Origin: Stenomitos rutilans HA7619-LM2
GTDB taxonomy: Bacteria > Cyanobacteriota > Cyanobacteriia > Leptolyngbyales > Leptolyngbyaceae
Direction: 5' to 3'
Length of the DNA stretch: 61,981 nucleotides
NCBI GenBank assembly: GCA_019358945.1
Contig: JAHHIE010000039.1
Location: 1-61,981 of the forward strand
The position numbers and the translations under genes are program-made. The notes under the pieces are model-generated. The model worked only from the letters and a program-made list of their open reading frames with translations, did no database searches and was not told the DNA's origin. This document shows positions 8,837 through 18,142 of the stretch, one piece after another. The first letter of the stretch is position 1. Each line of letters opens with the position of its first letter.

Positions 8837-10864
8837 GTGTCACATCTTGTAAAAGAGCTAAAACGCTCTAAATATCGGCTGTTAGGGTTAGTTGGACAGG
8901 GGCAATTTGGGCGCGTCTACTGTGCTAGCCATCGCAAAACAGGTCGTTTAGTAGCGCTCAAAGAACTTGATAAACAACGATTTCCAACGCATAAATTTCT
9001 GCGCGAACTGCGATTTTTACTCAGTTTGCAGCACCCTAACATCGTGACGTGTCACGCTCTAGAACATACTCCAACTGGACGCTATCTCGTGATGGATTAC
9101 TGCGAGGGCGGTACGTTACGCGGGCTGATGGAAGAAGATGTTCGCTTACATCCGGCACAGTGCTTAAAGCTAGTAGTTGATGTGTTATCGGGGTTAGATC
9201 ATGCCCATAGTCGCGGTATTGTCCATTGTGATATCAAGCCCGAAAACATTCTGCTGACGCTACAGGCAGATGGATGGACGGCTCGCGTATCTGATTTTGG
9301 GATCGCCCGTTTGCACCAAGAAAGCGCTGACGGCGATGGCGGTAATACAGGGTCGCCTGCTTATATGGCTCCAGAGCGGTTTTACGGCCAGTACGCTGCG
9401 ACCTCTGATTTGTATGCAGTCGGCATTTTGCTGTTTGAATTGCTGGTGGGATATCGACCTTTCTCTGGTACGCCGATCGCCATGATGTCGGCACATCTTA
9501 ATAACCCAGTGAAGATCCCCAGCACAGTACCAACGGCGCTGCATTCGGTGCTTTTGACCGCGTTGCAAAAGCTGCCAGCGCGGCGCTTTCAGTCTGCGGC
9601 GCAAATGGTTACCGCTGTTCAGGCGGCCATCGCAGAAGCCATGCCTGAATTTGAACAGGCTTGGTCAAAGGCCAGATTCCTACGATCGCCCATCGTTTCA
9701 CCAATAGGAGTATGCACATACATTCAGCAGGAAGCACTACAGGCCGAAGTGCAACAGTTGGTGCCCCGCTCTGCCCAGGTACCCCAAGTTTCTCAGCCTC
9801 CGTTACCGCCAATGAAGGTTCAAATGGAGGCGATCGCGGCGGTCGTTTCAACTTCTACACCTGCCTCAGCAGAGCGAGATGAGCGAGTGTATCAGCTTTG
9901 CAATCACTATATCGGTTGTCGGAGTTATCCAGAAGGGTTGCTGACATCAGAAGGAACGCCAGTAGAGCAGGGGAAACGATCGCGGCTAGCCTCTGTTCGG
10001 TTACCCAAAGTGGTGAAAAGCTTGCTGGTAAGACCTCAAGGCTGCTTTGCGTTGACTCAGCGATCGATCTATCGCCTCTCACTTGATCTCTTTCAACAGG
10101 GGCAGACTCAGCAAGGTCAACCACCGAATGGTCACAATCTTGCTTCGTTTAAGCCTGCGGTGCCAGAGTTGGTGGCTGAATTCAGTCGAGACTTTCTCGC
10201 CACCATTGAGGCAAAAGGACGATGGATGGTGGTCGCGGTATTAGAACCAGATAACGTCACCAGCGCTCTAAGCTTCTGGAAGCTATCGCGGATGCAGTCG
10301 ATCAAATCAGGTGGTCGTCATGGGAATGCAGCTCAAGCGCCTCGATCGACCGCACAGGTGTTTCACCTGGCGATGCCAGACTCACGGTATGTGGTTGCCT
10401 TCTCGCACCTTGTGGATCAGAGCACCAATTCTTACATTACCGGGGTGCTGCTGGAAATTTTTACGCGTCGAGGCGATCGCGTGAATGGCTTCAGCTTACC
10501 GATCCCCTTGCGTCAGGTACTGAGCAGCAAGGTGCCGTACAACCTGCTGGCACTGGAGCCAGGGCAAACCCATTCGGTGTTGCTGATCGATCTCAAGCCG
10601 CTCAAAATCGTCCGCATTGGGCTAGAGATCGTGCCGATTCTTCTGGCAGCGGCTTCGTGGGGGTACATTCTAGTGGCAGCAGATGGACACATGATTGTCT
10701 TAGACCGCTATGGGGTAGTGTTGGGGCACATTGCTGGACCGGCTCACCCAACAGCGATCGCGGTGCTTGAGCCGTATGGCTTACTCGTCGCGACCTGGAA
10801 CGATGGTCGGGGAGATCTGTATACGATCGATTTGCAGCAACCCGATTCAGGTCTGGTGTTTTGA
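8837..10864 (+). CDS. Serine/threonine protein kinase, slr0152-like
   Basis: 675 residues from a GTG start. The kinase domain is at residues about 13-275: glycine loop GQGQFGRV, VALKEL with Lys42, IVHCDIKPEN (catalytic loop with Cys in place of the usual Arg of HRD, so a non-RD kinase), SDFGIAR, SPAYMAPER and a DLYAVGILLFELL helix. All catalytic residues are present. A Pro/Gln-rich linker leads to a C-terminal half with repeated strand-like segments (VLLIDLKPLKIVRIGLE, ILVAADGHMIVLDRYG), probably a beta-propeller-like sensor. No transmembrane helix. It follows the V4R run by 207 bases in the slot slr0152 holds in Synechocystis. Confidence 0.9.
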   Translation: MSHLVKELKRSKYRLLGLVGQGQFGRVYCASHRKTGRLVALKELDKQRFPTHKFLRELRFLLSLQHPNIVTCHALEHTPTGRYLVMDYCEGGTLRGLMEEDVRLHPAQCLKLVVDVLSGLDHAHSRGIVHCDIKPENILLTLQADGWTARVSDFGIARLHQESADGDGGNTGSPAYMAPERFYGQYAATSDLYAVGILLFELLVGYRPFSGTPIAMMSAHLNNPVKIPSTVPTALHSVLLTALQKLPARRFQSAAQMVTAVQAAIAEAMPEFEQAWSKARFLRSPIVSPIGVCTYIQQEALQAEVQQLVPRSAQVPQVSQPPLPPMKVQMEAIAAVVSTSTPASAERDERVYQLCNHYIGCRSYPEGLLTSEGTPVEQGKRSRLASVRLPKVVKSLLVRPQGCFALTQRSIYRLSLDLFQQGQTQQGQPPNGHNLASFKPAVPELVAEFSRDFLATIEAKGRWMVVAVLEPDNVTSALSFWKLSRMQSIKSGGRHGNAAQAPRSTAQVFHLAMPDSRYVVAFSHLVDQSTNSYITGVLLEIFTRRGDRVNGFSLPIPLRQVLSSKVPYNLLALEPGQTHSVLLIDLKPLKIVRIGLEIVPILLAAASWGYILVAADGHMIVLDRYGVVLGHIAGPAHPTAIAVLEPYGLLVATWNDGRGDLYTIDLQQPDSGLVF

Positions 10865-11021
10865 GTCAGGATAGTGGGATTGGGTTTTGAATCAAGCAAG
10901 GATACGAGGGGAACGATGAGGAACAGCGGAGAAAGCATTAGATAATGAAGGAGTCGGTGTATTTATTGCTCGACGCTTTATCCTCGTACTCTTTACTTCC
11001 TTCGACGGTTGTCTCCTACTT

Positions 11022-11735
11022 ATGGTTTTCGACTGGTTAACACCTAGTCATTTGATTGTGCTGGGTTTGCTGCTGAGTTTTGCGATCGCTCATAGTGGTT
11101 TAGCGGCGCTGCGTCCCTGGGGCGAACAGCGAATTGGCCCGCGACTGTACCGAGTTGTCTTTGCACTGGTGAGTTTGGGTCTGGCGATCGTCCTTATTAT
11201 TTACTTCTTTAATCACCGTTACGATGGGCTACAACTTTGGCAAGTCCAGGGACTACCAGGAATGCAGACGATCGTTTGGGTTTTGTCTGCGCTTTCGTTT
11301 CTCTTTCTCTACCCGGCGACTTTTAATCTTTTAGAAATTGCGGCGATCCAAAAACCAGCGGTACATCTTTACGAAACTGGCATCATTCGTATTACACGAC
11401 ACCCACAAATGGTGGGGCAAATCATCTGGTGTCTTGCTCATACGCTATGGCTAGGAACATCGTTTATGGTCGTTACGTCGATTGGCTTGATTGCCCATCA
11501 CTTGTTTGGTGTTTGGCATGGCGATCGTCGCTTGGTTGCTCGCTATGGTGAGGCGTTTGAAGCGGTCAAAGCACGGACATCTGTGGTGCCGTTTGCGGCG
11601 ATTCTACAGGGTCGCCAATCTCTTAATGTGCAAGAATTTGTGCGTCCTGCATACTTAGGTGTGGTTGGGTTCGTTTTACTTTTCTGGTGGGCACATCCCC
11701 TTTTGATCCGTGCAACAAGTAGCGTTCACTGGTAG
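11022..11735 (+). CDS. NnrU-family membrane protein (zeta-carotene isomerase-like)
   Basis: 237-residue integral membrane protein with about six hydrophobic helices. Diagnostic NnrU/Z-ISO features are FAIAHSGLAALRPW near residue 20, FALVSLGLAIVLIIYF, GIIRITRHPQMVGQIIWCLAH around residues 120-140 and HHLFGVWHGDRRL near 165. The conserved histidines in those segments fit the haem ligation known for plant Z-ISO (15-cis-zeta-carotene isomerase). Cyanobacteria have NnrU homologues proposed for the same reaction. Other members have no assigned substrate, so the enzymatic call is tentative and the family call is secure. Confidence 0.8.
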   Translation: MVFDWLTPSHLIVLGLLLSFAIAHSGLAALRPWGEQRIGPRLYRVVFALVSLGLAIVLIIYFFNHRYDGLQLWQVQGLPGMQTIVWVLSALSFLFLYPATFNLLEIAAIQKPAVHLYETGIIRITRHPQMVGQIIWCLAHTLWLGTSFMVVTSIGLIAHHLFGVWHGDRRLVARYGEAFEAVKARTSVVPFAAILQGRQSLNVQEFVRPAYLGVVGFVLLFWWAHPLLIRATSSVHW

Positions 11736-11790
11736 GATGATCCCAAGGCAAATATTAAGCATTTAAATAACAAGGAACTATAGACTTGCA

Positions 11791-12150
11791 ATGGGTGAGC
11801 AAACCTTTGTAGAAGAAGTTTTGGAATCTCCTATCCCTGTTGTCGTTCATTTTGGTGCACCGTGGTGTGGGCCATGCAAGATGATCGAGCCTCTTCTGAC
11901 GCGCTTTCAGGAGGAATGGGGCAAGCGGTTTAAGCTGTTTGGCATCAACGCTGACGAAAACCTTAAACTATCAAGCCGCTATCGCATTACTACCCTGCCA
12001 ACCATTCTGCTCTTTGAGGGCGGCAATGTAGTGCATCGACTAGAAGGATTACATCGACGTGACGATTTGTGGGCAGAGTTGCAAAAAGTGCTCGTTCAGC
12101 CATTACAAGCAAATGTACAGCCTGAAGTGATCCCGTCTGATCGCGGCTAG
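11791..12150 (+). CDS. Thioredoxin-fold protein
   Basis: 119 residues with the active site WCGPC at residues 25-29 after VVVHFGAP, the cis-proline segment TLPTILLFEGG and a final helix. It is a cytoplasmic disulfide reductase or thiol-exchange protein. The N-terminus is short (MGEQTFVEEVLESPIPV) and the tail extends slightly past the fold (QANVQPEVIPSD). It lies 55 bases downstream of the NnrU gene on the same strand. It is one of the non-canonical thioredoxins cyanobacteria carry, and the partner is not deducible. Confidence 0.9.
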   Translation: MGEQTFVEEVLESPIPVVVHFGAPWCGPCKMIEPLLTRFQEEWGKRFKLFGINADENLKLSSRYRITTLPTILLFEGGNVVHRLEGLHRRDDLWAELQKVLVQPLQANVQPEVIPSDRG

Positions 12151-12275
12151 CCTGATGCGACGCGATCGTCTTAACTGAGGTCTTGAACCTCTCGCCATAG
12201 TCCGCCCGCACTTTAGTGCGATGCATTACGCAGAAGTGGGTAGCAGTGTAGCGGAATAGGGCTTTTAGCGTCTGG

Positions 12276-12620
12276 TTAAGCAAGGTTGTCAAATTGAAGC
12301 CTTGCTATGATCCACTGCGACTCGGTTAGAGAAGGCTCTAGCGACTTATGTAAGGGTTCGCAAGTTTGAGCCGAAGCATCGGTCGCAGAAGCCGCCAAAT
12401 TTTGCCCAAGCGATGCGGTGGCTTGCCATGCTAGGTGGCTGCAGGGGCAGCGCTCACACAAACACCGGGCGTAAAAACCCTCTGGCGAAGCATGGGCAAG
12501 TTGCATCAGTGGATGGCAGGGCTGCAACTGGCAATCAAAACCCTCAGCCCAGGGCCGTTTCCTCCGGCTGTTGCGTAAGCCATAGCCTTTGAGTGCAGGG
12601 CCGGTGAGCAACGAAGCCAT
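12276..12620 (-). CDS. Cys-rich hypothetical protein
   Basis: Possible gene of 114 residues not recognised as a known family. Cysteines cluster in CQLQPC and in CLCERCPC in the middle, and a further single Cys lies in the C-terminal third, so it could bind a metal. The first residues are basic (KGYGLRNSRRKR). Codon usage is ordinary and no strong ribosome-binding site is evident. It sits alone between the thioredoxin and cphA. A non-coding origin cannot be excluded. Confidence 0.4.
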   Translation of the reverse strand: MASLLTGPALKGYGLRNSRRKRPWAEGFDCQLQPCHPLMQLAHASPEGFYARCLCERCPCSHLAWQATASLGQNLAASATDASAQTCEPLHKSLEPSLTESQWIIARLQFDNLA

Positions 12621-12880
12621 CAGCCTTGCAAAACCTTTGTCAGTCGATCAGTCGATCGCCATCAACATACTGCCTCAAGCAAATAAACAGTCTCAGGACT
12701 TACACAAAAAGCCCTAACTTCTGTAGTAGGACAAGCTTTGCAGCCTTGCATCTTCTACTAAAAGTTGGGAACCTGAACGCTTCTTGCATCAGTTCTCACG
12801 GTTTAGGAGCAGAGCGAACAGTAGCTCAGCGGCTTGAACGCTAGCCGTCTCGTTTACCGCCGTTACCTCTTTTCAAAAAG

Positions 12881-15625
12881 CTAGCGGCTGAAGTTAACGT
12901 ACTCCACAGATTCTTCAGGGGTCGCCTCTGAAACGGCTTGTGGTTGAGCTACATGGTTCGCTGCCTGTACATTCTCCGCTGACTTCATAGCAACAGGTGC
13001 TGGTTTAGCTGGTGGCTCTGGACGACGAGCGTTGATTAAGTCAATGGCACGAGTCACGCTTTCTGGCAAGATAACGACTAAGCCGTTGAGCGAGGCCGCA
13101 TCCAAAGCGGTATGAATGGCGGTCACTTCGTCAAGGATCGTTTCATAGCGAGCGTCTGGTTTCGCCTGTATGATCCCTTCGGTAATTAATTCAGCGGCTT
13201 CCCCACGTGGGCGACCGCGTGTGTCGTCATCTTCCTTGATGAGGATACGATCGAACATTTGCGCCGAGAGTTTGCCCAGCGTGATGAAGTCTTCATCGCG
13301 GCGATCGCCAGGCCCACCAATGACCCCGATGCGCTCACCGGGCCAATTTTTCACAAAACCACCTAATGCTTCGTAGCTATGAGCGTTGTGGGCATAGTCA
13401 ACAAGGGCGTGGTAGCGCCCCAGGTTGACCAGGTTCATCCGTCCCGGTGTTTGCTCGGTCGATGCCTCAAAGGTCATCAGCGCGTCGCGAATATCCTCAA
13501 TACGAACGCCCTGGGCAAAAGCTGCCAGGCTGGCTGCCAGCGCGTTTGCAATCATGAAGGGCGCGCGACCTGCTAACGTGAGCGGTACATTCACAGCCTG
13601 CTCAATGCGCAGCGTCCAGTCGCCCTTGAGAATCGACAAGTAACCGTTTTCATAGACGGCTGCCAGTCCGCCCTGTTGCGTGTGCGATCGAATTAAGGAG
13701 CTATCGGGCTTCATGGAGAAGTAAGCCACCTGCCCCTTCACGCGATCGGCCATCTCTGCCACCAATGGATCATCAGCATTCAAAATGGCATAACCACCTG
13801 GCATCACAGTCTCAGCAACGACTCCTTTAACTTGTGCCATTTGCTCGATCGTATTGATGTCACCCAAACCCAGGTGATCGGCAGCCACATTGAGCACTAC
13901 GCCAATATCACACGCGTTGAAGGCCAAGCCAGAGCGGAGAATCCCCCCTCTAGCACTCTCCAGCACCGCCACCTCTACCGTGGGGTCTTGCAAAATGAGG
14001 CGAGCGCTTTGAGGCCCCGTATTGTCACCTGGCTCGACGAGGTAATCACCGATGTAAGTGCCGTCTGTCGTGGTATAACCGACCACTTGCCCCGTTTGCT
14101 TAAAAATGTGCGCCGTCAGACGAGTGGTCGTGGTTTTGCCATTCGTGCCAGTCAACGCAATAATCGGGACGCGACTGGGTGCACCGGACGGAAACAGCAT
14201 GCTCAAGACAGGTTCCGCCACGTTGCGGGGAATGCCTTCGCTGGGGCTAACGTGCATCCGGAAGCCAGGAGCCGCGTTGACTTCGACGATCACGCCATCG
14301 ACTTCGTAGAGTGGACGAGAAATATCAGCCGTCACCACGTCAATCCCCGCAATATCCAGACCCACGATTTTGGCAACGCGCTGTGCCAGCCAGATATTTT
14401 CAGGATGGATATCATCCGTGCGATCGACTGCAATCCCGCCCGTACTCAAATTAGCCGTGGCACGCAGGTAGAAGATTTCTCCCTCTGCAAGCACCGTATC
14501 CAGCGTATAGTCTTGCTTTTCCAGTAGTTGCCAGGTGGTACGATCGACCTCTAGCTTAGTCAGCACATTCTCGTGCCCTTCACCCCGTCGGGGATCTAGA
14601 TTTGTTCGTTCAATCAGCTGTTCGATCGTGTCTTTACCATTGCCCATCACATGAGCGGGAACGCGCTCAGCCACTGCCACAACTTTCCCGTTGATCACCA
14701 GTACACGATGATCCCGTCCTTGGTAAAAGCGCTCGACGATCACATCTCTAGAGACTTCTTTCGCTGCATCGTAGGCCGCTTCCGCCTGATCCCAATTGGT
14801 GATGTTAATCGTAATGCCTCGCCCATGATTGCCGTCTAATGGCTTAATGACGATCGGATAACCACCCACATCCGCGATCGCCCCTTCCAGATCATCCAAG
14901 TAGCTAATCACCGTACCACGCGGCACAGGCACGCCTGCTTCCCGCAGGATTTGCTTCGTCCCTTCCTTATCCGACGCCAGCTCTACAGCCAGAATGCTAG
15001 TGCGATTGCTGAGCGTTGCCTGAATGCGCTTTTGATGCACGCCATAGCCAAACTGAATCATGGCGCGGGCGCTGAGTTGAAACCAGGGAATGCCCCGCGC
15101 GTCTGCCTCTTTTACCAATGTTTCGGTACTGGGGCCTAGCGAGGCATCGGCCCAGAGCGATCGCAAATCTTGCAGGTCTTGCTCCAGTTCTTCTTTGGGG
15201 TAGTGCCCCGTTTCAATAATGCTCTGGCAGAGTCTCACCGCCGCTCTGGCGGCATAGCGTCCTGCCTGCTCGTCCTGATACTCAAATACGACCTGATAGG
15301 TGCCCAAATTGGCTGTTTCGCGGGTTCGTCCAAACCCAACAATCATCCCTGCCAGTTCTTGAATTTCCAAAGCCACGTGCTCAATGATATGCCCCATCAT
15401 CGTGCCTTCCTTGACGCGACTAAGGAAGCCACCTCGGCACCCAGGAGAGCAAAAATGCTCAATCAAACTGGGCAATGCCTCCGTCACCCCTTCGTAAAAA
15501 CCGGGAATCACATTCGAGGGTTTGTCTGCCAGATCCTCCAAATCCAGACGCATCACGATGAGCTTTTGGCGTCGAATGCTCCAATAGTTGGGACCACGTA
15601 ATGTCTGTATTTTGAGTATTTTCAT
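12881..15625 (-). CDS. cphA: Cyanophycin synthetase
   Basis: Polymerises aspartate and arginine into multi-L-arginyl-poly-L-aspartate, the nitrogen store. 914 residues in three parts: an N-terminal domain (to about 160), an ATP-grasp domain (about 210-480, with VIKPLDGNHGRGI and EVNAAPGFRMH) that adds Asp, and a Mur-ligase-like domain (about 490-870, with the P-loop LTGTNGKTTTTRL and VGVIGGPGDRRDED) that adds Arg. The length slightly exceeds the usual 870-880 because of an Ala/Pro-rich tail (PEPPAKPAPVAMKSAEN ... ESVEYVNFSR). cphB lies upstream on the same strand, 436 bases away, so the pair forms the standard synthesis/degradation locus. Confidence 0.97.
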   Translation of the reverse strand: MKILKIQTLRGPNYWSIRRQKLIVMRLDLEDLADKPSNVIPGFYEGVTEALPSLIEHFCSPGCRGGFLSRVKEGTMMGHIIEHVALEIQELAGMIVGFGRTRETANLGTYQVVFEYQDEQAGRYAARAAVRLCQSIIETGHYPKEELEQDLQDLRSLWADASLGPSTETLVKEADARGIPWFQLSARAMIQFGYGVHQKRIQATLSNRTSILAVELASDKEGTKQILREAGVPVPRGTVISYLDDLEGAIADVGGYPIVIKPLDGNHGRGITINITNWDQAEAAYDAAKEVSRDVIVERFYQGRDHRVLVINGKVVAVAERVPAHVMGNGKDTIEQLIERTNLDPRRGEGHENVLTKLEVDRTTWQLLEKQDYTLDTVLAEGEIFYLRATANLSTGGIAVDRTDDIHPENIWLAQRVAKIVGLDIAGIDVVTADISRPLYEVDGVIVEVNAAPGFRMHVSPSEGIPRNVAEPVLSMLFPSGAPSRVPIIALTGTNGKTTTTRLTAHIFKQTGQVVGYTTTDGTYIGDYLVEPGDNTGPQSARLILQDPTVEVAVLESARGGILRSGLAFNACDIGVVLNVAADHLGLGDINTIEQMAQVKGVVAETVMPGGYAILNADDPLVAEMADRVKGQVAYFSMKPDSSLIRSHTQQGGLAAVYENGYLSILKGDWTLRIEQAVNVPLTLAGRAPFMIANALAASLAAFAQGVRIEDIRDALMTFEASTEQTPGRMNLVNLGRYHALVDYAHNAHSYEALGGFVKNWPGERIGVIGGPGDRRDEDFITLGKLSAQMFDRILIKEDDDTRGRPRGEAAELITEGIIQAKPDARYETILDEVTAIHTALDAASLNGLVVILPESVTRAIDLINARRPEPPAKPAPVAMKSAENVQAANHVAQPQAVSEATPEESVEYVNFSR

Positions 15626-16061
15626 GACACTGAAGGTTTAGGAGGGACTCTGATGAACGTGTCTAACTAGATAAACGTGTCTGACTAGATAAACGTGTCT
15701 GAATTAAATGTGATGAGATACCCGATTCAAATCTCGCTGACTGCAAGATCAGTAATCACGCTTGATCGGTTGTGTCTAGAACAAGGCATAGGGGAACGAT
15801 TAACCAGTTTCAAACTCTCAAAAGCCGACAGACTGTTCGCAACGAACATTTTGGCGCTAAAATGAGGAGATTCGGCTGAAAGCGTCAGGTGTAGAGAGGC
15901 GGCAGAATCAATAGCGCTAGGTGTTAGCAAGGAAACAAGCATCCTTAATCTGGCTCTGTAAGATTCGCTTGGTCAGGCATTGCTTGATTAGAAGCCGCTA
16001 ATGGAACGAGCATGGATCACAACCAGCCGTTTTAGACGTGATTACCGTCACTGGACGATCG
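15626..16061. repeat. cphB-cphA spacer with 18-bp direct repeats
   Basis: 436-base spacer. Between about 15657 and 15710 the unit aacgtgtctaactagata occurs in two near-identical copies, differing only at taact/tgact, followed by a partial third copy (aacgtgtctgaattaaat). The repeats lie just upstream of the cphA start, so they could be operator-like sites or a simple tandem expansion. No small gene in the remainder could be supported. Confidence 0.6.
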
Positions 16062-16886
16062 CTAAACGATCCCGCAGCCAGGAAAGAACGGCATCCGCTT
16101 CTGAAAATCGTACCGATCGCTGTGACTTAAGATGTGTAGTCGAAGATTGCCAATGCTAAGCGGATCAGTTGCACCTACCTTAGCGTGATTGGTGTAACAG
16201 AGCTCGCCTGGGTCTAAGATGGTCACGGTTCCTTTGCCAATGACTTGCAGCGTACCATCCCCCTCAAATAGCGCACAGGTATCTTCATCAATGCCAATGC
16301 CCATACGATCAGGGTAGGCTGCGATCGCGCTCATCAACCGAGCCATCCGGTTGCGATTGTGAAAATGTTGATCCACGATGACTTCGGGAATGATGCCTAA
16401 ACCCGTCGTCATATCGACTAACGCCCGATTGGGTGATTCGCCACTCCCTCCGCCTGCAATCATATAGTGGCCCATGACGGCTGCACCTGCACTCGTCCCA
16501 GCCAGCGTGATCTCACCCCGTCGTGCCCGTTCCCGCACTGTTTTCATGAGCGGTGTATCGGCCAAAAGCCCACAGAGGCGTAGTTGGTCGCCACCCGTCA
16601 TAAAAACGCCTGTACAGTTTTCGACGTAACTTTGCATCAGGGGATCTTCACACTGTTCCCGATCGCGGATATCTAGAATTTCAATGCCCTTTGCGCCCAT
16701 TTCACCGAAGATTGTCAGGTAGCGATCGCCAATAATGGCAGGCTCACGGGAAGCAGACGGAATAATCGCAATGCGAGCCTCGGTAGACCCTGAACGACCA
16801 AAAAAGTTGTACAGAATCTCCCGTCCGTGAACCTTATCTTCTGCTCCCCCAATCACCATGATGGCAGTTTTCGTAGATTGGGGCAT
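16062..16886 (-). CDS. cphB: Cyanophycinase
   Basis: Serine-type exopeptidase (peptidase family S51) that cuts cyanophycin into beta-Asp-Arg dipeptides. The start is the ATG of MPQSTKTAIMVIGGAEDK, preceded by a GGAGA ribosome-binding site. A longer frame to 17075 exists but begins with atypical sequence. The catalytic serine lies in the nucleophile elbow LAGTSAGAAVMGHYM. Also seen are FMTGGDQLRLC and DQHFHNRNRMARL and a final GIDEDTCALFEGDG segment. 274 residues is the normal length. It precedes cphA on the same strand and is likely co-regulated with nitrogen supply. Confidence 0.95.
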   Translation of the reverse strand: MPQSTKTAIMVIGGAEDKVHGREILYNFFGRSGSTEARIAIIPSASREPAIIGDRYLTIFGEMGAKGIEILDIRDREQCEDPLMQSYVENCTGVFMTGGDQLRLCGLLADTPLMKTVRERARRGEITLAGTSAGAAVMGHYMIAGGGSGESPNRALVDMTTGLGIIPEVIVDQHFHNRNRMARLMSAIAAYPDRMGIGIDEDTCALFEGDGTLQVIGKGTVTILDPGELCYTNHAKVGATDPLSIGNLRLHILSHSDRYDFQKRMPFFPGCGIV

Positions 16887-17343
16887 GTTCTCTCCAAGGA
16901 ACTGAAATTCAATTTGTGACGTAGCTTCAATTTGCGACGCTACAAGATTGGGCGCAATCGGAAAAAAGCGCTCCCATAGTTTCACGACTGAGGTGTAAAC
17001 GCTGCCTTTATCCATATTGCCGCGTGCCTCGCTCATTGTCCTCATCATAGTGTTTGCTTGGCAAAACGATTGCAAGGACTGAGAGTAGTGACGTTAAGCA
17101 CAATCGTCACAGGTGCAAACCGCACCTTAAAGCCTTTCGCGCTCTCAGGCTTCATCATGCCAGATCGTGGAAACGTAAGCTAACTGACACTAGGATTTTA
17201 TTCAATCTTTTCATCCAACTGCTAGGGTTAAAACGGTCAATTAAGATTCAAGCCGTCAGCGGTCAGCGGTCAGCGGTCAGCCTTCATCACTCATCCTTTA
17301 GCCTTCATCACTCATCCCTTCCCCTCCCCCCTTCCTCCCGGCA
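16887..17343. repeat. cphB-trmD divergent spacer with 'ggtcagc' tandem repeats
   Basis: 457 bases between divergent genes. Positions 17255-17282 hold four tandem units of the 7-base ggtcagc/cagcggt repeat. These are followed by cttcatcactcatccttta-type repeats and pyrimidine-rich cccttcccctcccccc up to the trmD start. No gene seen. Confidence 0.6.
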
Positions 17344-18048
17344 ATGCGTTTTGATCTTGTCACGCTCTTTCCCGATTTTTTTGCGTCACCCTTAAGTTCG
17401 GGCTTGCTAGGCAAAGCCTTGGCGAAGCAGATCGCTACGGTGTATCTTACCAATCCCCGCGACTTTACGACGGACAAGCATCATCGCGTAGACGATGAAC
17501 CCTATGGCGGTGGGGTGGGGATGTTGATGAAACCAGAACCGATTTTTGCGGCTGTAGAATCCTTACCTGTCCTGCCCCGACGCGAGGTGCTGTTGATGAC
17601 ACCTCAAGGTGAACCCATGCGACAGCCGATGTTTCAGCAGTTAGCGATCGACTGTGATCAGCTTGTCATCATCTGTGGACACTATGAAGGGGTGGATGAG
17701 CGCGTGCTGCATCTAGTGACCCGCGAGGTCTCGCTGGGAGATTTTGTGCTGACGTGCGGTGAAATTCCAGCCCTGGCACTGCTGAATGGAGTCATCCGTC
17801 TGTTACCGGGCACCGTTGGCAAGGTGGAATCCCTTAAGGCTGAGAGCTTTGAAGATGGGCTGCTTGATTTTCCGCAGTACACGCGTCCGCCTGTGTTTCG
17901 GGAATGGGGTGTACCAGACGTGTTGCTATCAGGGAACCACCAGGCGATCGCGCAATGGCGCAAATCACAGCAAATTGAACGCACCCGCGATCGCCGCCCT
18001 GACCTCTACAATCAATGGCTGGCTGATCATCTCAGTCAAGAATCGTAG
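17344..18048 (+). CDS. trmD: tRNA (guanine-N1-)-methyltransferase
   Basis: Methylates G37 of tRNAs reading CNN codons, preventing frameshifts. The start is the ATG of MRFDLVTLFPDFF. Diagnostic SPOUT-fold segments are DEPYGGGVGMLMKPEP, IICGHYEGVDERV, SLGDFVLTCGEIPALALLNGVIRLLPG and YTRPPVFREWGVPDVLLSGNH. 234 residues is full length. Conserved Asp/Arg binding residues are present. It stands first in a plus-strand series but is separated by 95 bases from the next, unrelated gene. Confidence 0.96.
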   Translation: MRFDLVTLFPDFFASPLSSGLLGKALAKQIATVYLTNPRDFTTDKHHRVDDEPYGGGVGMLMKPEPIFAAVESLPVLPRREVLLMTPQGEPMRQPMFQQLAIDCDQLVIICGHYEGVDERVLHLVTREVSLGDFVLTCGEIPALALLNGVIRLLPGTVGKVESLKAESFEDGLLDFPQYTRPPVFREWGVPDVLLSGNHQAIAQWRKSQQIERTRDRRPDLYNQWLADHLSQES

Positions 18049-18142
18049 CAAGACAAGATGGCCTAAAGCAGATTGCCTACAATGGTGTCATAGGGTCAGG
18101 CGTGACAGTTTGCGATCGGACATATATCCATAACTTCAACTC

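Noticed and set aside
12208-12222. Palindrome gcactttagtgc, also at 54663-54674
   Set aside because: Too short to interpret; two copies in 62 kb could reflect a dispersed palindrome but no function is shown.
11990-12292. 100-codon minus-strand frame over the end of the thioredoxin gene
   Set aside because: Overlaps the well-supported thioredoxin gene and has no family signature; treated as a shadow.
12695-12715. ggacttacacaaaa resembling an IS/MITE terminus
   Set aside because: A single degenerate match without a partner end nearby.
15720-15745. Possible tRNA T-arm (gattcaaatctc)
   Set aside because: No matching acceptor, D or anticodon arms in the flanking sequence.
15727-15942. 71-codon minus-strand frame between cphB and cphA
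   Set aside because: No ribosome-binding site, no conserved features, lies in a regulatory spacer.
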